The notes under the pieces: model-generated | What the model saw: only the letters and a program-made list of their open reading frames with translations | What the model was told of the DNA's origin: nothing | Database searches by the model: none | NCBI GenBank assembly: GCA_013146195.2 | Contig: CM028382.1 | Coordinates: 5,180,434-5,244,433, forward strand | Reading direction: 5' to 3' | Length of the DNA: 64,000 bases | Source: Codonopsis lanceolata | Lineage: Eukaryota > Streptophyta > Magnoliopsida > Asterales > Campanulaceae | Part shown: positions 43,400 to 54,239 of the stretch, piece by piece | Position numbering within the stretch: the first letter of the stretch is position 1 | Layout: each line of letters starts with the position of its first letter | Made by a program: the position numbers and the translations under genes

Positions 43400-45698
43400 G
43401 TCGAAGCCCAAGTTTCTTCCTCTTTCATTAGGTGGGCCAACTATGTCCTTTTGATATTTCTCCTCCATCAACCCTCTTATAGGACATTCCTCAATTTTGA
43501 GGACAAAATAAAATTTAAGTTTGGGGGGGGGGGGGATTCTAAGCCCAAGGTCCTTGCAGGTCCTAGCCGAACGAGGAGTGGAGTTGGGCTACATTTTTAG
43601 GGTGAGGAAAAATACTTTTTCCCTCTATCGTGTCTCCTCCTCACTCTATTTTCTGGCTTTTTAATTTTTCTTATTTTCGGAGATGTTGCCTTGACCAGAA
43701 TACACTAATATTTGGTTCTTTCGGGTACCCATTATGGGGACCCATCATCAATTGTGTCATCATCATCTCCAATTTCTTTTTATAAAAATATATATTTTAA
43801 TTCAAAATTTTCATCTTCGAGTATTTGTGTGGTCGTACTAGTCGATGAGGAGTTAATGCAATGAACCACATAACTTTTCCATAGATCATTCTGGAATTTA
43901 CTTGATTCTGCAAAATTCTTGATTTTCTCCAAATCCTTGTGCACATACACCAGTCATAATTATGGATTGATTAGAACATTTTTATAAAGTCTATAGCACT
44001 CATTTCATTTTATCAACAAGATATGCACAAGAATTTGATGCATAACTGTTCTAACATGATTGTTGCATTGAATTGTAACTTAGGGTCAATTGCATGATAA
44101 ATTAGATCCCTTGGATTTTCATACTAATATATCTCAAGCACACTTTCGAACTATGTCTGCATGTTAGTCGTGATCGCCCCTACCATCTGTTTTAGCACAT
44201 GCTTATGTGAAATTCAGTGATGCTAAATCTTCGATTCCACAACTTCCATAAATTGATATGATATTTTATGTGTTTTACCTTCTTAAAAACTACATGAGTA
44301 TTTTTGGCATTAAGATATGATATAGGCCATCTTTGGATTGTTTGAGCCTAAATATTTCCCGACCTTTATTAAAAATATCCCTAGTGTCCCCTTTTAGCCT
44401 AATTAAAAATAATGGAGTGTGCTAAGCACACATTGAACCCCCATTCGACTTCGTTTCTTTTACACACATTAACTTAACCCTAAAGCCTAAACACTTTAGC
44501 CTACCCTTTGAGAGAGTAGGATGTGGGTGGGGAATTAATTTGATGGGACCAATTTTCAGTCAAGAAAGTTTTCCGAAGACTTCTTTCTTCCCGTCGGAAA
44601 AAAAAAATAAAAAGAAAAATATAGATCGATGAAAAATGAAATGGAAGAAGAAGAGCGCAAGAAGATTCAAATGGAAGCATAGCTTTCAAGAGAAAAATAT
44701 GATAGGAAAATTCTGCTTAAAAATAATATGAGATATTTTTAGCTAGATATATTGTACAAAACAAGTTTGGGGGGAAAAAAAAAAATGAAAAAAAGGGGGA
44801 AGAAACCCCCCCCCCCCACTTGTGGTCTTTGCAGGTCTTAGCCTAATTGGGAAAAACTTCCTTTTGCTTGGAAGTATTAGGGGTAAAGGGTAGTCTTGCT
44901 CTCTCACTTTGTATTCTATTACATTTCCATCATATCCCCCTACTCTATGGCCTTACATTACAAGCTATTAAAGACCTATTGATCTTCTTGTCAATGCTTG
45001 TGTTTGTTGATTTGATTGTAAGGCATGTAAATTGATCTTCACTTCATATTCATATTATTCGCAAGCTCACCGTGTTAGCATAATTTTAACTATTGCAAGC
45101 AATTGGGACATGAGAGCATTGTATGTCATACATAGAAGTGCATGGGATGGATGTATAAGTTTCTAAAATCCTTGGTGATCTCTCTTTCTGTAATAGACCG
45201 GGTTTTGATATTAGATCTCATACTCTGTGTTGCATTGGTTTTATTTAAACTCTGCTTTTTAATGAATGTGTTGCTTAGCTTAATAAAACTGTTTTAGTTG
45301 AGATATTCTTTATGACTGTGATCACACACACACGGAGAAATTAAGACCGGTAGCAGTTTGAGTATAAGTCAGTTTGTTTTATGTGATCAGTCTGCACATA
45401 TGTGGTGAGCATCTGACTGAGACTACTTTGATGTGCCATGCTATTATGACTTGAGGTTGAATTCAAAAAGATTTTTTTTGTTGTTTATAGTTTTCACCTG
45501 CTTTTGTATTTAATTGTTGTTTTTGTATTTTTCTGTATAGTCGAGTCACTCGTAAGAGTCTCCTTGAGTTTGTGGGTTTCTAGAGGAGTGTAAATAGTGT
45601 CACCCTCCAAAAAGATTTTCTTAATTTTTGTTTACTTAATTTTATATTTATAAGTGTTGTTTACTCGTGGACGAGCAAAGTTTAAGTTTTGGGGTATT
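43400..45698 (+). other. 3' non-coding region of element D
   Basis: No gene. It holds the Athila tail block (TTTTGAGGACAAAATAAA, AAGTTTGG and a run of 13 G at about 43524-43536), a second AAGTTTGGGG at about 44764, a run of 13 C at about 44805-44818, a TGGCCTTACATTACAAGC block at about 44950, and the GAGTTTGTGGGTTTCTAGA/GTCACCCTCCAAAAAG block at about 45567-45617 that leads to the polypurine tract. Confidence 0.7.
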
Positions 45699-46944
45699 TG
45701 ATAGACATATTTTATACGTCTTTATTAGGTACATTTATGACTTAAATTGAGCAATTCCACGAGGCTTTTGGCTACTGATATGTGTTTTGTAGCTATTCTA
45801 TGAGTATTAGGGTTTTAGGTGGATTTGTGTGATTTATGAAGACTTTGATGAAGATTTCAAGGAAGGGGTCAAAGTGCAAAATTGAAGAAAACAGAAGAAA
45901 TATTCTGGCCACCTTGCGGCCGCAAGGTGAAAACACCTTGCCTTTGCAAAGTAGGCAGAACATTGGCCTCCCGGATTTAGCACCTTGCGGATGCAAGGTC
46001 ATTACCCCTTGCGACCGCAAGGTACCCAGAACCGACCTTTCGGGGTTTTCAAGATGGATTGAAACCTCCTATTCTCCTACAACTCCTTGGTATAAATAAA
46101 GGACGGTAGCCAAAGCCAAAGGACGTCGAGGAAGTAGTTTTAAACAGTTTTAGCGTAGGATTTAGATTGTATAACATAGTTTAGTTGTTGTAATTACAGT
46201 TTTGAAGATCGATCCATGTATTCATTCATCTCCATGTGCAGTTCATCTACAAGGATGAACTAAACATCCATTAATCTAGGAGTTGGGAGGTAACTTGTAT
46301 CGAATCTATGGCTTAATATATTTTTATTCATTCAATTCTTGTTGATCATGGTGTTTATCAACCCCTTTATTATCTCGCTTTCAACAAATGAATGTAATCG
46401 CAAGTGATAAAGGCCTAGAGGTGCGGATAACTGCATGACCAATATGCATATGTCATACACTGGCTCACCATCATGATAAATTAAACCTATCGATGCACGA
46501 GAGTGATAAGTTAGGGTCAGGTTCCATATATGACCTAGTGACAGTTAGGATCCATATGTTCTTGTGCATAGGATATAGAATGGACGAATTATTTGGATAT
46601 GGAAACTGAACGGTAATTCGACAGGCTATATCTATCTTTCGTGAACGAACCCAAGATATTGAATGATACTTTATCCAAATAAGCTATAGAGTAGATACAA
46701 GTGAAACCCTAATCCTAGATTTCTCTCCACCATCTCATCTTTATAAACTGTGATTGCTGCTTAGTTAGTAGAATAATTAATTTAAATAAAATCAAAACAA
46801 AAACCCCCTTAGTTTAATAATATTGCTACCGATAGTCTTACTATTTGTGATCTTCTTGTCTCTGTGGTTCGACCCTTGCTTCCCAGGCTATTCTACAATA
46901 GTCTTGTCCACTTACAAGGAAATAATTAAAATAAGATACGATCA
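45699..46944 (+). repeat. 3' LTR of element D
   Basis: TGATAGACA... to ...ACGATCA, 1246 bp. It contains the perfect 20-bp palindrome CACCTTGCGGCCGCAAGGTG (45910-45929) and three looser relatives to about 46022. The last 600 bases resemble the element C LTR family (for example TGCATGACCAATATGCATATGTC). It ends where the antisense gene text of the Tat element begins. Confidence 0.85.
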
Positions 46945-49538
46945 CATAGTATGGAAGAATTAGAGCTTTTGAACTCCTTCACCGCTGCTTCCTTAGTCGT
47001 TGCAAGCTTCTTCGAGAGCTGGGTCACAGTCGCTCCGTCCTTGACCGCCTGAGCTTTGAGAGCATCCCGCTCTGTCTGCAATCGTGACCGCTGTAAGGAT
47101 AGTGCCTCCACTGAAGTCTATTCCTTTTTTAACTGGTCCATGAGCACAGTTTTCTCGAAGGCCAACTCCCCGTTCTTAGTGACCAATTCAAGGTTACGCG
47201 TGAGTAGCTCCACCTTTTTCTTATTGGTCGCGGCCTCCTGCTCCTTCAACTTATCGGTCAAGGACAAAACTTGATTGAGCTTCTTGTTTAGCAATCCCTC
47301 CCGATCAGCACTATCGTACTCCAACCTTTCGCAAGCCTTATTTTCCTCGATGTATCTGTTGTAGATGTAAAATGGGTCTTGTGGCGGCCTTAGAGGGCCC
47401 AAGCCTTGCCCAACGTACAAGTGGAGTGGCCCTAAAAATCCAACCCAACCCACCCTTTAAGTGGCGGGCGGGCTAGCCCAACGGGCTATAAAAAGTAGGC
47501 AATGACCGAGGATAAAGACGGGCAAGAATAACAGTGACGACAAAAACAAGACTATGTAACCAACATATCTCGCTCAAGCAAAGTCTAACGTACCCGAGCA
47601 TCACATGACCGACAGTTTCCCTATCACGTAAGACATCGTCATGTATAGACCGTTTGATAACACCTTTGCCCACGAGCACTTGGATCGATACCCCCGAGCA
47701 TTGTAGAATCACCGTCGATCTCACAGACAAGGGCCCGTGCAGCGCTGATGGTGGTGGGCATCTCAGAGTCGGGACGCTTCCACGACATAAATCGTCTTTA
47801 GCGGGTGGAGGAGTGGCAAAAGTGAGCTTGGAGCCCGCATCACGATGGCGCACGGGACGCTCGGAGCGGGGAGGTGAATCCCTCTTCCTTTTACCCGCTA
47901 CCTTGGCAGTGGCGACCTCAGTGGTCTTAGCAGCAGCAGCTTCAGTGACCTTGGCAGCAACAGACTCAGCGGCCTCCATGTAAGCACGAGCAGGAGGGGT
48001 AGGGACAACGTCCTTCTCAGCCGGGCTAGAAGTTTTACCCAATACAGCAGCTTTTTTGGTCGAAAGGTCGAAGGGGACCTTAGGCATGTCCTTAAGCTCT
48101 TTAGCCTTTAGATCTGCAGCCCGCTAATCGGCCTGTGCTCTCCTCTTGTTAATCATCGTCAGGGACTTCATTCCTAAAATAAAGACAAGTGAAGATCAGT
48201 ACAATTATCGAAAGCATATATGATCGAGACAAAGGAAACTTATAAAAGTAAGCAAGTAACCATCTTCATCCTAAAAAACAGGGCGATAGCTCGCCCCGGC
48301 AGTGAGTAAGCTACACTCGGAGCATGCAACCTTAAATTTATGCCCGTGACAATCACCCCAATATGGATGAATAGCTTCGGGTCCATGAATCAGAAGGGGC
48401 TCTACCCCGGGCAGATTTGTTCGGAGCACATCGGCCAAATATAGGTTACGCGGGTTGCTGAACAACAATTTCCAATCGAGCGAAAATTCCTGGCCTACCC
48501 GTTTCTCATTTTCCTTGCGAACTCCAAGGGTGACCTTCAGTGCCCGAAACCACGCACCCTCTCCAGAGCTGAAATCCCACTTGGAAACCTTAGGGACCTT
48601 CACTTCACTACTCGTTGTGGGCTTGATCGGCCACCCCACACGGGAGTCAACAATTATAACTCTCTTGTCCCAGCCTCAATTTTTCCATGGACATCGCTCA
48701 AGATCTTTAAAAAGCTCGAGTTGGATCTGACTCCGATCCGACCACCAACGCTCGGGCTGAAAATGAAGAGCTTGTGGAAAAGATAAATGTCCGACTCAAA
48801 GCATAGTATATGTTATGATTGCCCGGACAGTGTTCAACATTAAATCACAAGGCATGGCCTTGGTCTCGAGTAGAAAATCAACAAAGAATGGCTCCAAGGG
48901 TAGATGCAGCCCCAAGTAGAAAAAGTCAGCAAAAAATAGCAGCCCATCCCTGAGCTCACGGGACAGATCAACATCTGCGGGTAGATCCATTTTGTCTGCT
49001 TTGTAATCTTTTAGGTTCACCTCCAGTGAGGAGAACCAAGTGGTCACCTTATCCGTGGTATCTAGAAAGGCCCAGTGTGCAGCATACTGGCTCTCATCGG
49101 CATTTACGAACTAGTCTAGATCAGTAGCCGAGGAAGCGGCCTCATTTCTAGACCGATCAGAATTCTTTCTTCTTCAGGCCAACGGGATATCGGAGCTCGC
49201 TTCACCCGATTTAGAAGCCTCTTCAGCGGCCAGCCTTTGCTCATAGCACATCTCTTCAGCTACGGGCTCCTCTCCTTCAATTAGCTGTTCAGGGCTAAGC
49301 CTATCAGCGACCTCCCCGTCCCCTACACTCTTCTTTCCAAAAGGGTCGTGCCCGTTGGAGGAATCCACAATCTCGACCACGGATATAGCCACACGCTGGT
49401 GGCCTCACCGGCCACGGACTCATCACCATCCTCCATTTTGACATCTATGGAAGGGGTCTTCTCGCTACTTAGTGGATCATTTTGTCCGCCATAGCTGTAT
49501 GCTTCTTTCTCGTTGTTCGAGCATTCGTCACGAGACAT
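46945..49538 (-). pseudogene. Antisense extra gene of the Tat element, degenerate and truncated
   Basis: Reads right to left from ATG 49538 (MSRDECSNNEKEAYSYGG). Acidic N-terminus; frameshift near 49390; acidic text to 49174; stops; then 49047-48796, whose FFADFFYLGLHLPLEPFFVDFL is typical of the putative gypsy-type transposon domain found in plant retroelement extra ORFs. 48639-48271 continues the domain (SSGEGAWFRALKV). A probable intron (acceptor TTTATTTTAG at about 48172) precedes a Lys/Ala/Pro-rich linker (48170-47820), and a long coiled coil (about 47370-46950) is cut off by element D. Antisense genes between pol and the 3' LTR are known in Tat elements of the Grande type. Function unknown. 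Confidence 0.68.
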
Positions 49539-50033
49539 TTTTACAAAGAGATCGAGGAAGAAAAGTCAAAATTATGTTTAAGCAACAAGTAATGAGCAAA
49601 GGAAAACCCTAAGTCTAGGTACACCAAGGGGCCATACTTGCTTAGCGAGCAAGACCTTTTGGTCTTTTCCTCGATCTCTGCCTTAGGCCCGGACCTAATC
49701 CGCGAATCCTACTAGAAATGCATGAAGAAGGAGAGGAAACTCAAAGAAACCCAAGAGCAAAGCAAGAAGAGATAAGGATATAAAACTTACTATCAGTAAT
49801 GGGTCGGTTGTTCTTCTTCTTCAAATGAATCTGTAGTCAACGGAAACTGGAAACGAAAACACCAGAATTTGGGACGGTTGGGGGAAGCATGAAGATTTTC
49901 TCTCCCTAGAAAACTCGAAGTCAGTAAAAGAGAGGAAGAGAGAGGGGTCTAGCTTTATATAGGCGGGATGTTTGAGTTTAGAGGGGGAAGGACGGAGCCA
50001 AATAGCTCTGACGTCACCACAACACGCATGCAT
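49539..50033 (-). promoter_or_regulatory. Promoter and leader of the antisense gene
   Basis: On the minus strand a TATA box (CTATATAAAG, plus-strand 49957-49966) is followed by a CT-rich stretch (CCTCTCTCTTCCTCTC) where transcription should start, then a leader. GATAGTAAGT (about 49787-49796) could be a splice donor, with the acceptor somewhere before the ATG at 49538. No gene on the plus strand. The TATA-to-ATG order supports real antisense transcription. Confidence 0.55.
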
Positions 50034-51079
50034 TTAATGCGCCGCTTCGTAAAGCACGCCCCACTACGGCTATAACGGCAACGACGGCTCACGCGCCCCT
50101 ACGCCTGAATCAACACATTGTAAATGATGATTAATAAAAATGGATTAGTCAACAACATGTACCTATCAAATATTGAAATATTATACTCAAAAAATAAAGT
50201 AAATCAAGAAATATCCAAAATTTGAGATGTAAAAAACCATTGACAATTTCGAAGTAGTATGAAATAAAAATCACAAAAAAAAAAATCTTTCGAGAATACT
50301 AAATGATTAAACTAGTTCAAAGATTTATCTAAAAGTACATAATAAAATCGATGTATAAAAAATATTAACAAATTCACAATAGATCTGAATGTCTATAATA
50401 TTTTTTATACGAAATAATTAAACAAAATGTTTTTTATGTGATTTCATTAGATCCAAATGAAAAATCACCGAATAAATATAATCAATATTTTTCCCTCAGA
50501 ATAAAGTTTGATATTAGAGAAAGAGAGATGGATCGAGCGAGATATAGAGCGAGAGGACGAGAGTTTACTGTGGTGTGGACGGTGAGTGTAAGAGAGATCG
50601 TCAGTGAGAATAAGAGATATTTCCTTAGATGGATGGAGAATAAGGGAGATTGCCAGTAGGGTTTCCTATTTTTCTCTCATTCCTTCTTATTTTTTTATGT
50701 GTGTAGTTAATGAGAGATTATTGAGATACCACGATAACATTTCGATTTCTTCATAATGTTATTTTTCGATGCAATTACTGTATGACCATATATTCACCAT
50801 ATTTTAATTTATAACAATGCTAGGTTTACAACTATTTTTAAAATTATTGCTACAATTAAGATTTTGTGAAGGACAAAGTTGTCTTCATTTTCTAAAAAAT
50901 TGACTTTATTTTCTCAGATCTTAAATATACAAGTCTCTAATTTTTAAATCAAAATTAAAAAAAAATTTTGTTTATCGAAAGTAGTTGCCTCCAACATTAT
51001 TTTTTCTTTTCTTTTTTTAGAAATTTTGTTTTTCTTCTTTCTTTCGCTTAAGTATAAGCTAATTGAAAACATTGTATGA
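50034..51079. other. AT-rich non-coding region, possible Helitron body
   Basis: No credible gene; small frames (for example 50438-50659) are purine-rich and random-looking. If the Helitron end at 51110 is real, its body lies here, but I see no clear 5' TC terminus. Confidence 0.35.
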
Positions 51080-51110
51080 CCGTGCGTTTAATACACGGGT
51101 GTAAAACTAG
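51080..51110 (+). mobile_element. Candidate Helitron 3' terminus
   Basis: CCGTG (51080-51084), a short loop, CACGG (51094-51098), then about 8 bases and CTAG (51107-51110) followed by T. A short GC-rich hairpin about 10 bases before a CTRR end, with insertion before T, is the standard Helitron 3' signature. Without the 5' end or a Rep/helicase gene this is a candidate only. Confidence 0.45.
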
Positions 51111-52921
51111 TTACTAATGAATTTCAAATCTCTCGCGACCATCTCCAGCATATGAATTGGGTTGTGTTTTGCGAATTGAAGGGGGGGGGGTATCTTTCGC
51201 GAAATGGGCCTTCTTCAGTTCCATGGAAAGTAGTGAAAGATTGAATATTTTTCAAAATCTAATGGGTGGGGTTGAATGATTTTTATTTTGATTACTTTTG
51301 CTCTGTATACAAAAAGCTTTGAGGAAAGATCTAGAGAATGGGCTGAATGGCTGAATAGTCGGGTATAGAAGAAGAAATTGGGCCTAGCGCCGGGTATTTG
51401 AGTGACGGGGAAAGCCATGGCGACACCGAGAAGCTGGGTGGAGCGGCACAAATTGGAGACAGGGATTGAACTCGGGTAGACCTCCACCGCCGGTAAAGAG
51501 TGATTGGAAGGAAAAACGAGGGGGGTGTGCGATAGTTCAAGGCCACGGAGGTGCCAAGTGTCAGCATAACTTTAGAAACTCCATTGGAAGCAATTTTCTC
51601 TCTCTAGAAAAGAAACTTTTTTTTCTTTCTTTCTAGAAATTGTTGATTGCTACAACAAACTTTTGGCTAGTATGAATTGACAGAGTTGAGTGGGTTTGGT
51701 TTCTCTCTCTTATCCCTGGAGTGTGGAGGTTGCAAGAAATAAAAAAAGGTTTTTTATTGATTTGAGAAAAGACAAATTTGCCCTTAAGTTGGTGCACGTG
51801 AGTGAAAGCATGGTGACTTAACAGACCTAAGCTAACGATGTCACGTCTCGGGACTACTGGTGATTAAAAAAAAATGCATTTTTGGTCAATGATGATAAAT
51901 TTTCTAAGTTCGAGGACTGCTCATGGACTTTGGAATGGTATAGGGACTAATGGTGTAATTAGCCCTAGATAGATTAATAGATAGTTAATAATATATAAAT
52001 AAATAGATAGACACATTTTTTTTTACAAAAAACTGTCACGTGAGAATAGCCACCTTTATATACATGTGAATATGATAGTTAATCATAACATTTAAAAGTT
52101 GTAAAAATTTGGAAGATTGTGTGTATGAAGCAAGTGTATTGTACTAATTATCCTAATCTTAATATGCATTTAATGTAAACGAATACAAATATGTGTTCAA
52201 GAAAAAGAACATTGGTATATGGTTTTAATAAAATGGTAATTTTTTAATGGTTCAAATATTTAAAAAGGTGTTGGCAAGTTAGCTAATGTTATGGTGCTTG
52301 AATATTAATCCCTTGTCAGTTTATATATTATAAGTTTGAACTAGTGATATTTTTACAAGCTTTAGGTTAGTTTCGTCAGACCAAATTTACTTAAATTTCT
52401 AATTTGTTATTTCCTAAGTAATGACACGGACATACAAATCCTCCAACGGCACTAACACAAAAGCTCGAGCTCGTAATATTATCTGCCATTATCTATTAGT
52501 AACAAATTAGAGAACCACTTCAAAAAAAAAATCTCACAAGCAAGAAAAGCAAGAGCCATTTTAAAAAATAGGACTTTTTTATTAAGAACAGAGGGAGTAA
52601 AATTTGAAAAGTTCGGAATCAGTTGCATGAAAAGGTTAAATAACCATGGAAATGCAACTCCCTCCTTACTACCAAAAAGCTCTATCCATCATTCACAAAG
52701 GCCCCGTGCTCCATCCATCTCCTTTGACATGTCATATGCTTGCTCTAGCCTCAAATCCACAAGAATAAGCATGAGCTTGAGCTTAAAAGCATATTCCATC
52801 AAGCACCAAGCAATGCAAAACGATTGAGTAGTTACTTGTGTTGGAATTCACTATCCTGGTGTTGATTTTGATCAAAAATCACTCGGCCAATGGCCATTCA
52901 GACCTTAAAGTAAAAATAAAT
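51111..52921. other. Intergenic region without recognised gene
   Basis: Frames on the minus strand at 51215-51567 overlap each other and match nothing I recognise. GGGACTAATGGTGTAATTAG (about 51944-51963) and the AAGAACAGAGGGAGTA word (about 52584-52599, like one end of a Stowaway MITE) are probably transposon edges whose partners I could not find. Otherwise AT-rich and featureless. Confidence 0.5.
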
Positions 52922-54172
52922 TGTTGACCATCATAGGTTCTAGATTTGGTTGAGTCATCTTCAGATTCTAATGCACAGTGGCTAATAGGTCTGCGTACCG
53001 ATTAGTGTAGCAAATGTCTTAGAATCAAGGGTGTTTAGAACTGTTTAGTGTTAGTTTCTATAAGGCTCGGACCAACAGGCTTCAACAGCAGCCTTGAAAG
53101 CACAGTTCGAACAACAGACTTGGAAGTCTGCTCAAGGTTCATAATCAAAGACATTCAAATCAAGGAATTAAGTCGCATATTATTTGATTTAGATATTTTT
53201 TAAATATCTAAGTCAGATAATATTCAAAACGATAATCTTCATCAGATTTCCCTCCAAAGAAGTCAACTCTGTAGACAACTCGACATGTATCTAGTTTGTC
53301 TCACGTATATTGACATCTGAAGACATTTCATCATTTGGCTAAGAAGACTTTTAAGCTGAAACGCCTGCAAGACTGAAAACTTATTCTGTTTAGAGTGGCT
53401 GCCTCTGCAACTCTGAGTCTCTGATATCTGTTGCTGAACGCATCCTACAAAGCACCGAAATGCATTTAATGCATTATAACGTTGGACACAACTTGTCTAT
53501 CCTCAGTCCAATGGTCCTAAAAGATCTCCCCTGGTATTTATTCGAATTTTGAAGATCTGAACAACAACTCTTGCACATTGAACATTCAAGCTTCATCTTC
53601 ATAACTTAAGCATTCAAGAGATCAAAGGACAAGAACTAACAACTTCACCAAACTTCCTGAAGCTGCAGATCTGCCAGTTTATACTTTGTTTCAACTTCAT
53701 CTAGTTTGCATTTAAACTGTTCTTTACTTTAGCACTTGAGAGGACAATTATTCATTAATTGTTTTTCTCATCATCATACACTTGGTTAAAAACTATTTTG
53801 TACACGATCCATTAGAGATTTTATTCTCACACCTGGTGGATAAACAAGTGCACCTTTTAAAATCCAAAGCTAACCACTTTGGTAGTGGACGTAGTACTAT
53901 TCACAGTACGAACCACTTCTAAACTCTGTGTCCTGTCTGAACTGTTTCTGCACATCTTATAACTGCTACTGTGTTTGTATCAACAGCAGACCTTGATCTG
54001 TTTTCTCTTATAAGTATTCCGCTGCACTAACCCTTCTTGAAAAGGTTGTTTAAAAGAAAAGAAGAAAGATTGTTTCAAGAAACATTTCAAAAAGTTTTAA
54101 ATAATATCTACTAGGCTATTCAACCCCCCCCCCCCTTTTTTAGCCTAGATTGAGTCTATTTTGGGACCAACA
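52922..54172 (+). repeat. 5' LTR of the copia element
   Basis: TGTTGACCATCA... to ...GACCAACA, 1251 bp. The start matches 63705-64000 base by base with few differences. A run of 12-13 C lies near its end (about 54124-54135). No gene inside. Confidence 0.92.
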
Positions 54173-54174
54173 AT

Positions 54175-54187
54175 TGGTATCAGAGCC
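54175..54187 (+). other. Primer-binding site of the copia element
   Basis: TGGTATCAGAGCC, complementary to the 3' end of initiator methionine tRNA, two bases after the LTR. This is the standard primer of Ty1/copia elements. Confidence 0.95.
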
Positions 54188-54239
54188 TAATTCTTTGAAA
54201 ATTCATTTTTCCAAGATTAATCTCTTGCGAATAGATCCT

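Larger units (their letters stand above)
42414..46944 (+). mobile_element. Element D: deleted or chimeric Athila-type retrotransposon
   Basis: Starts with an LTR-like TGATGAATGAG (42414 to about 42897) that resembles the LTR of element C, jumps directly into the tail of an Athila extra ORF (42902-43399), then long 3' non-coding DNA, a polypurine tract (about 45676-45698) and a complete-looking LTR at 45699-46944. No primer site, gag or pol. Flanks GCAGT and CATAG do not match, and the two LTRs begin differently (TGATGAATG against TGATAGACA). So this is either a large internal deletion joined across related elements or two partial elements side by side. Confidence 0.75.
13401..50033 (+). mobile_element. 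Tat-lineage Ty3 LTR retrotransposon, split by two later elements
   Basis: Segments are 13401-18355, 40149-42413 and 46945 to about 50033. Order: LTR, degenerate primer site, gag, PR, RT, RNase H, second (archaeal-type) RNase H, integrase, then an antisense extra gene. The second RNase H and an extra ORF between pol and the 3' LTR are hallmarks of Tat elements (Grande/Retand/Ogre group). Codon use is more GC-rich than in the surrounding Athila-type DNA. I could not find a 3' LTR; it may be deleted or too diverged. Element B entered at 18355/40149 and element D at 42413/46945. The right boundary is approximate. Confidence 0.75.

Noticed and set aside
43524..43536. G-quadruplex-like regulatory site
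   Set aside because: A plain run of G at the end of the conserved AAGTTTGGGG block; expansion of the purine tract is a simpler reading.
50438..50659. 73-codon Arg/Glu-rich frame
   Set aside because: Follows a purine-rich GAGA-like stretch; nothing recognisable.
51215..51567. Two overlapping minus-strand frames
   Set aside because: Neither shows a domain or codon bias; they contradict each other in the same DNA.
52584..52599. Stowaway-like end AAGAACAGAGGGAGTA
   Set aside because: Only one end seen and no TA-flanked partner, so not called as a MITE.
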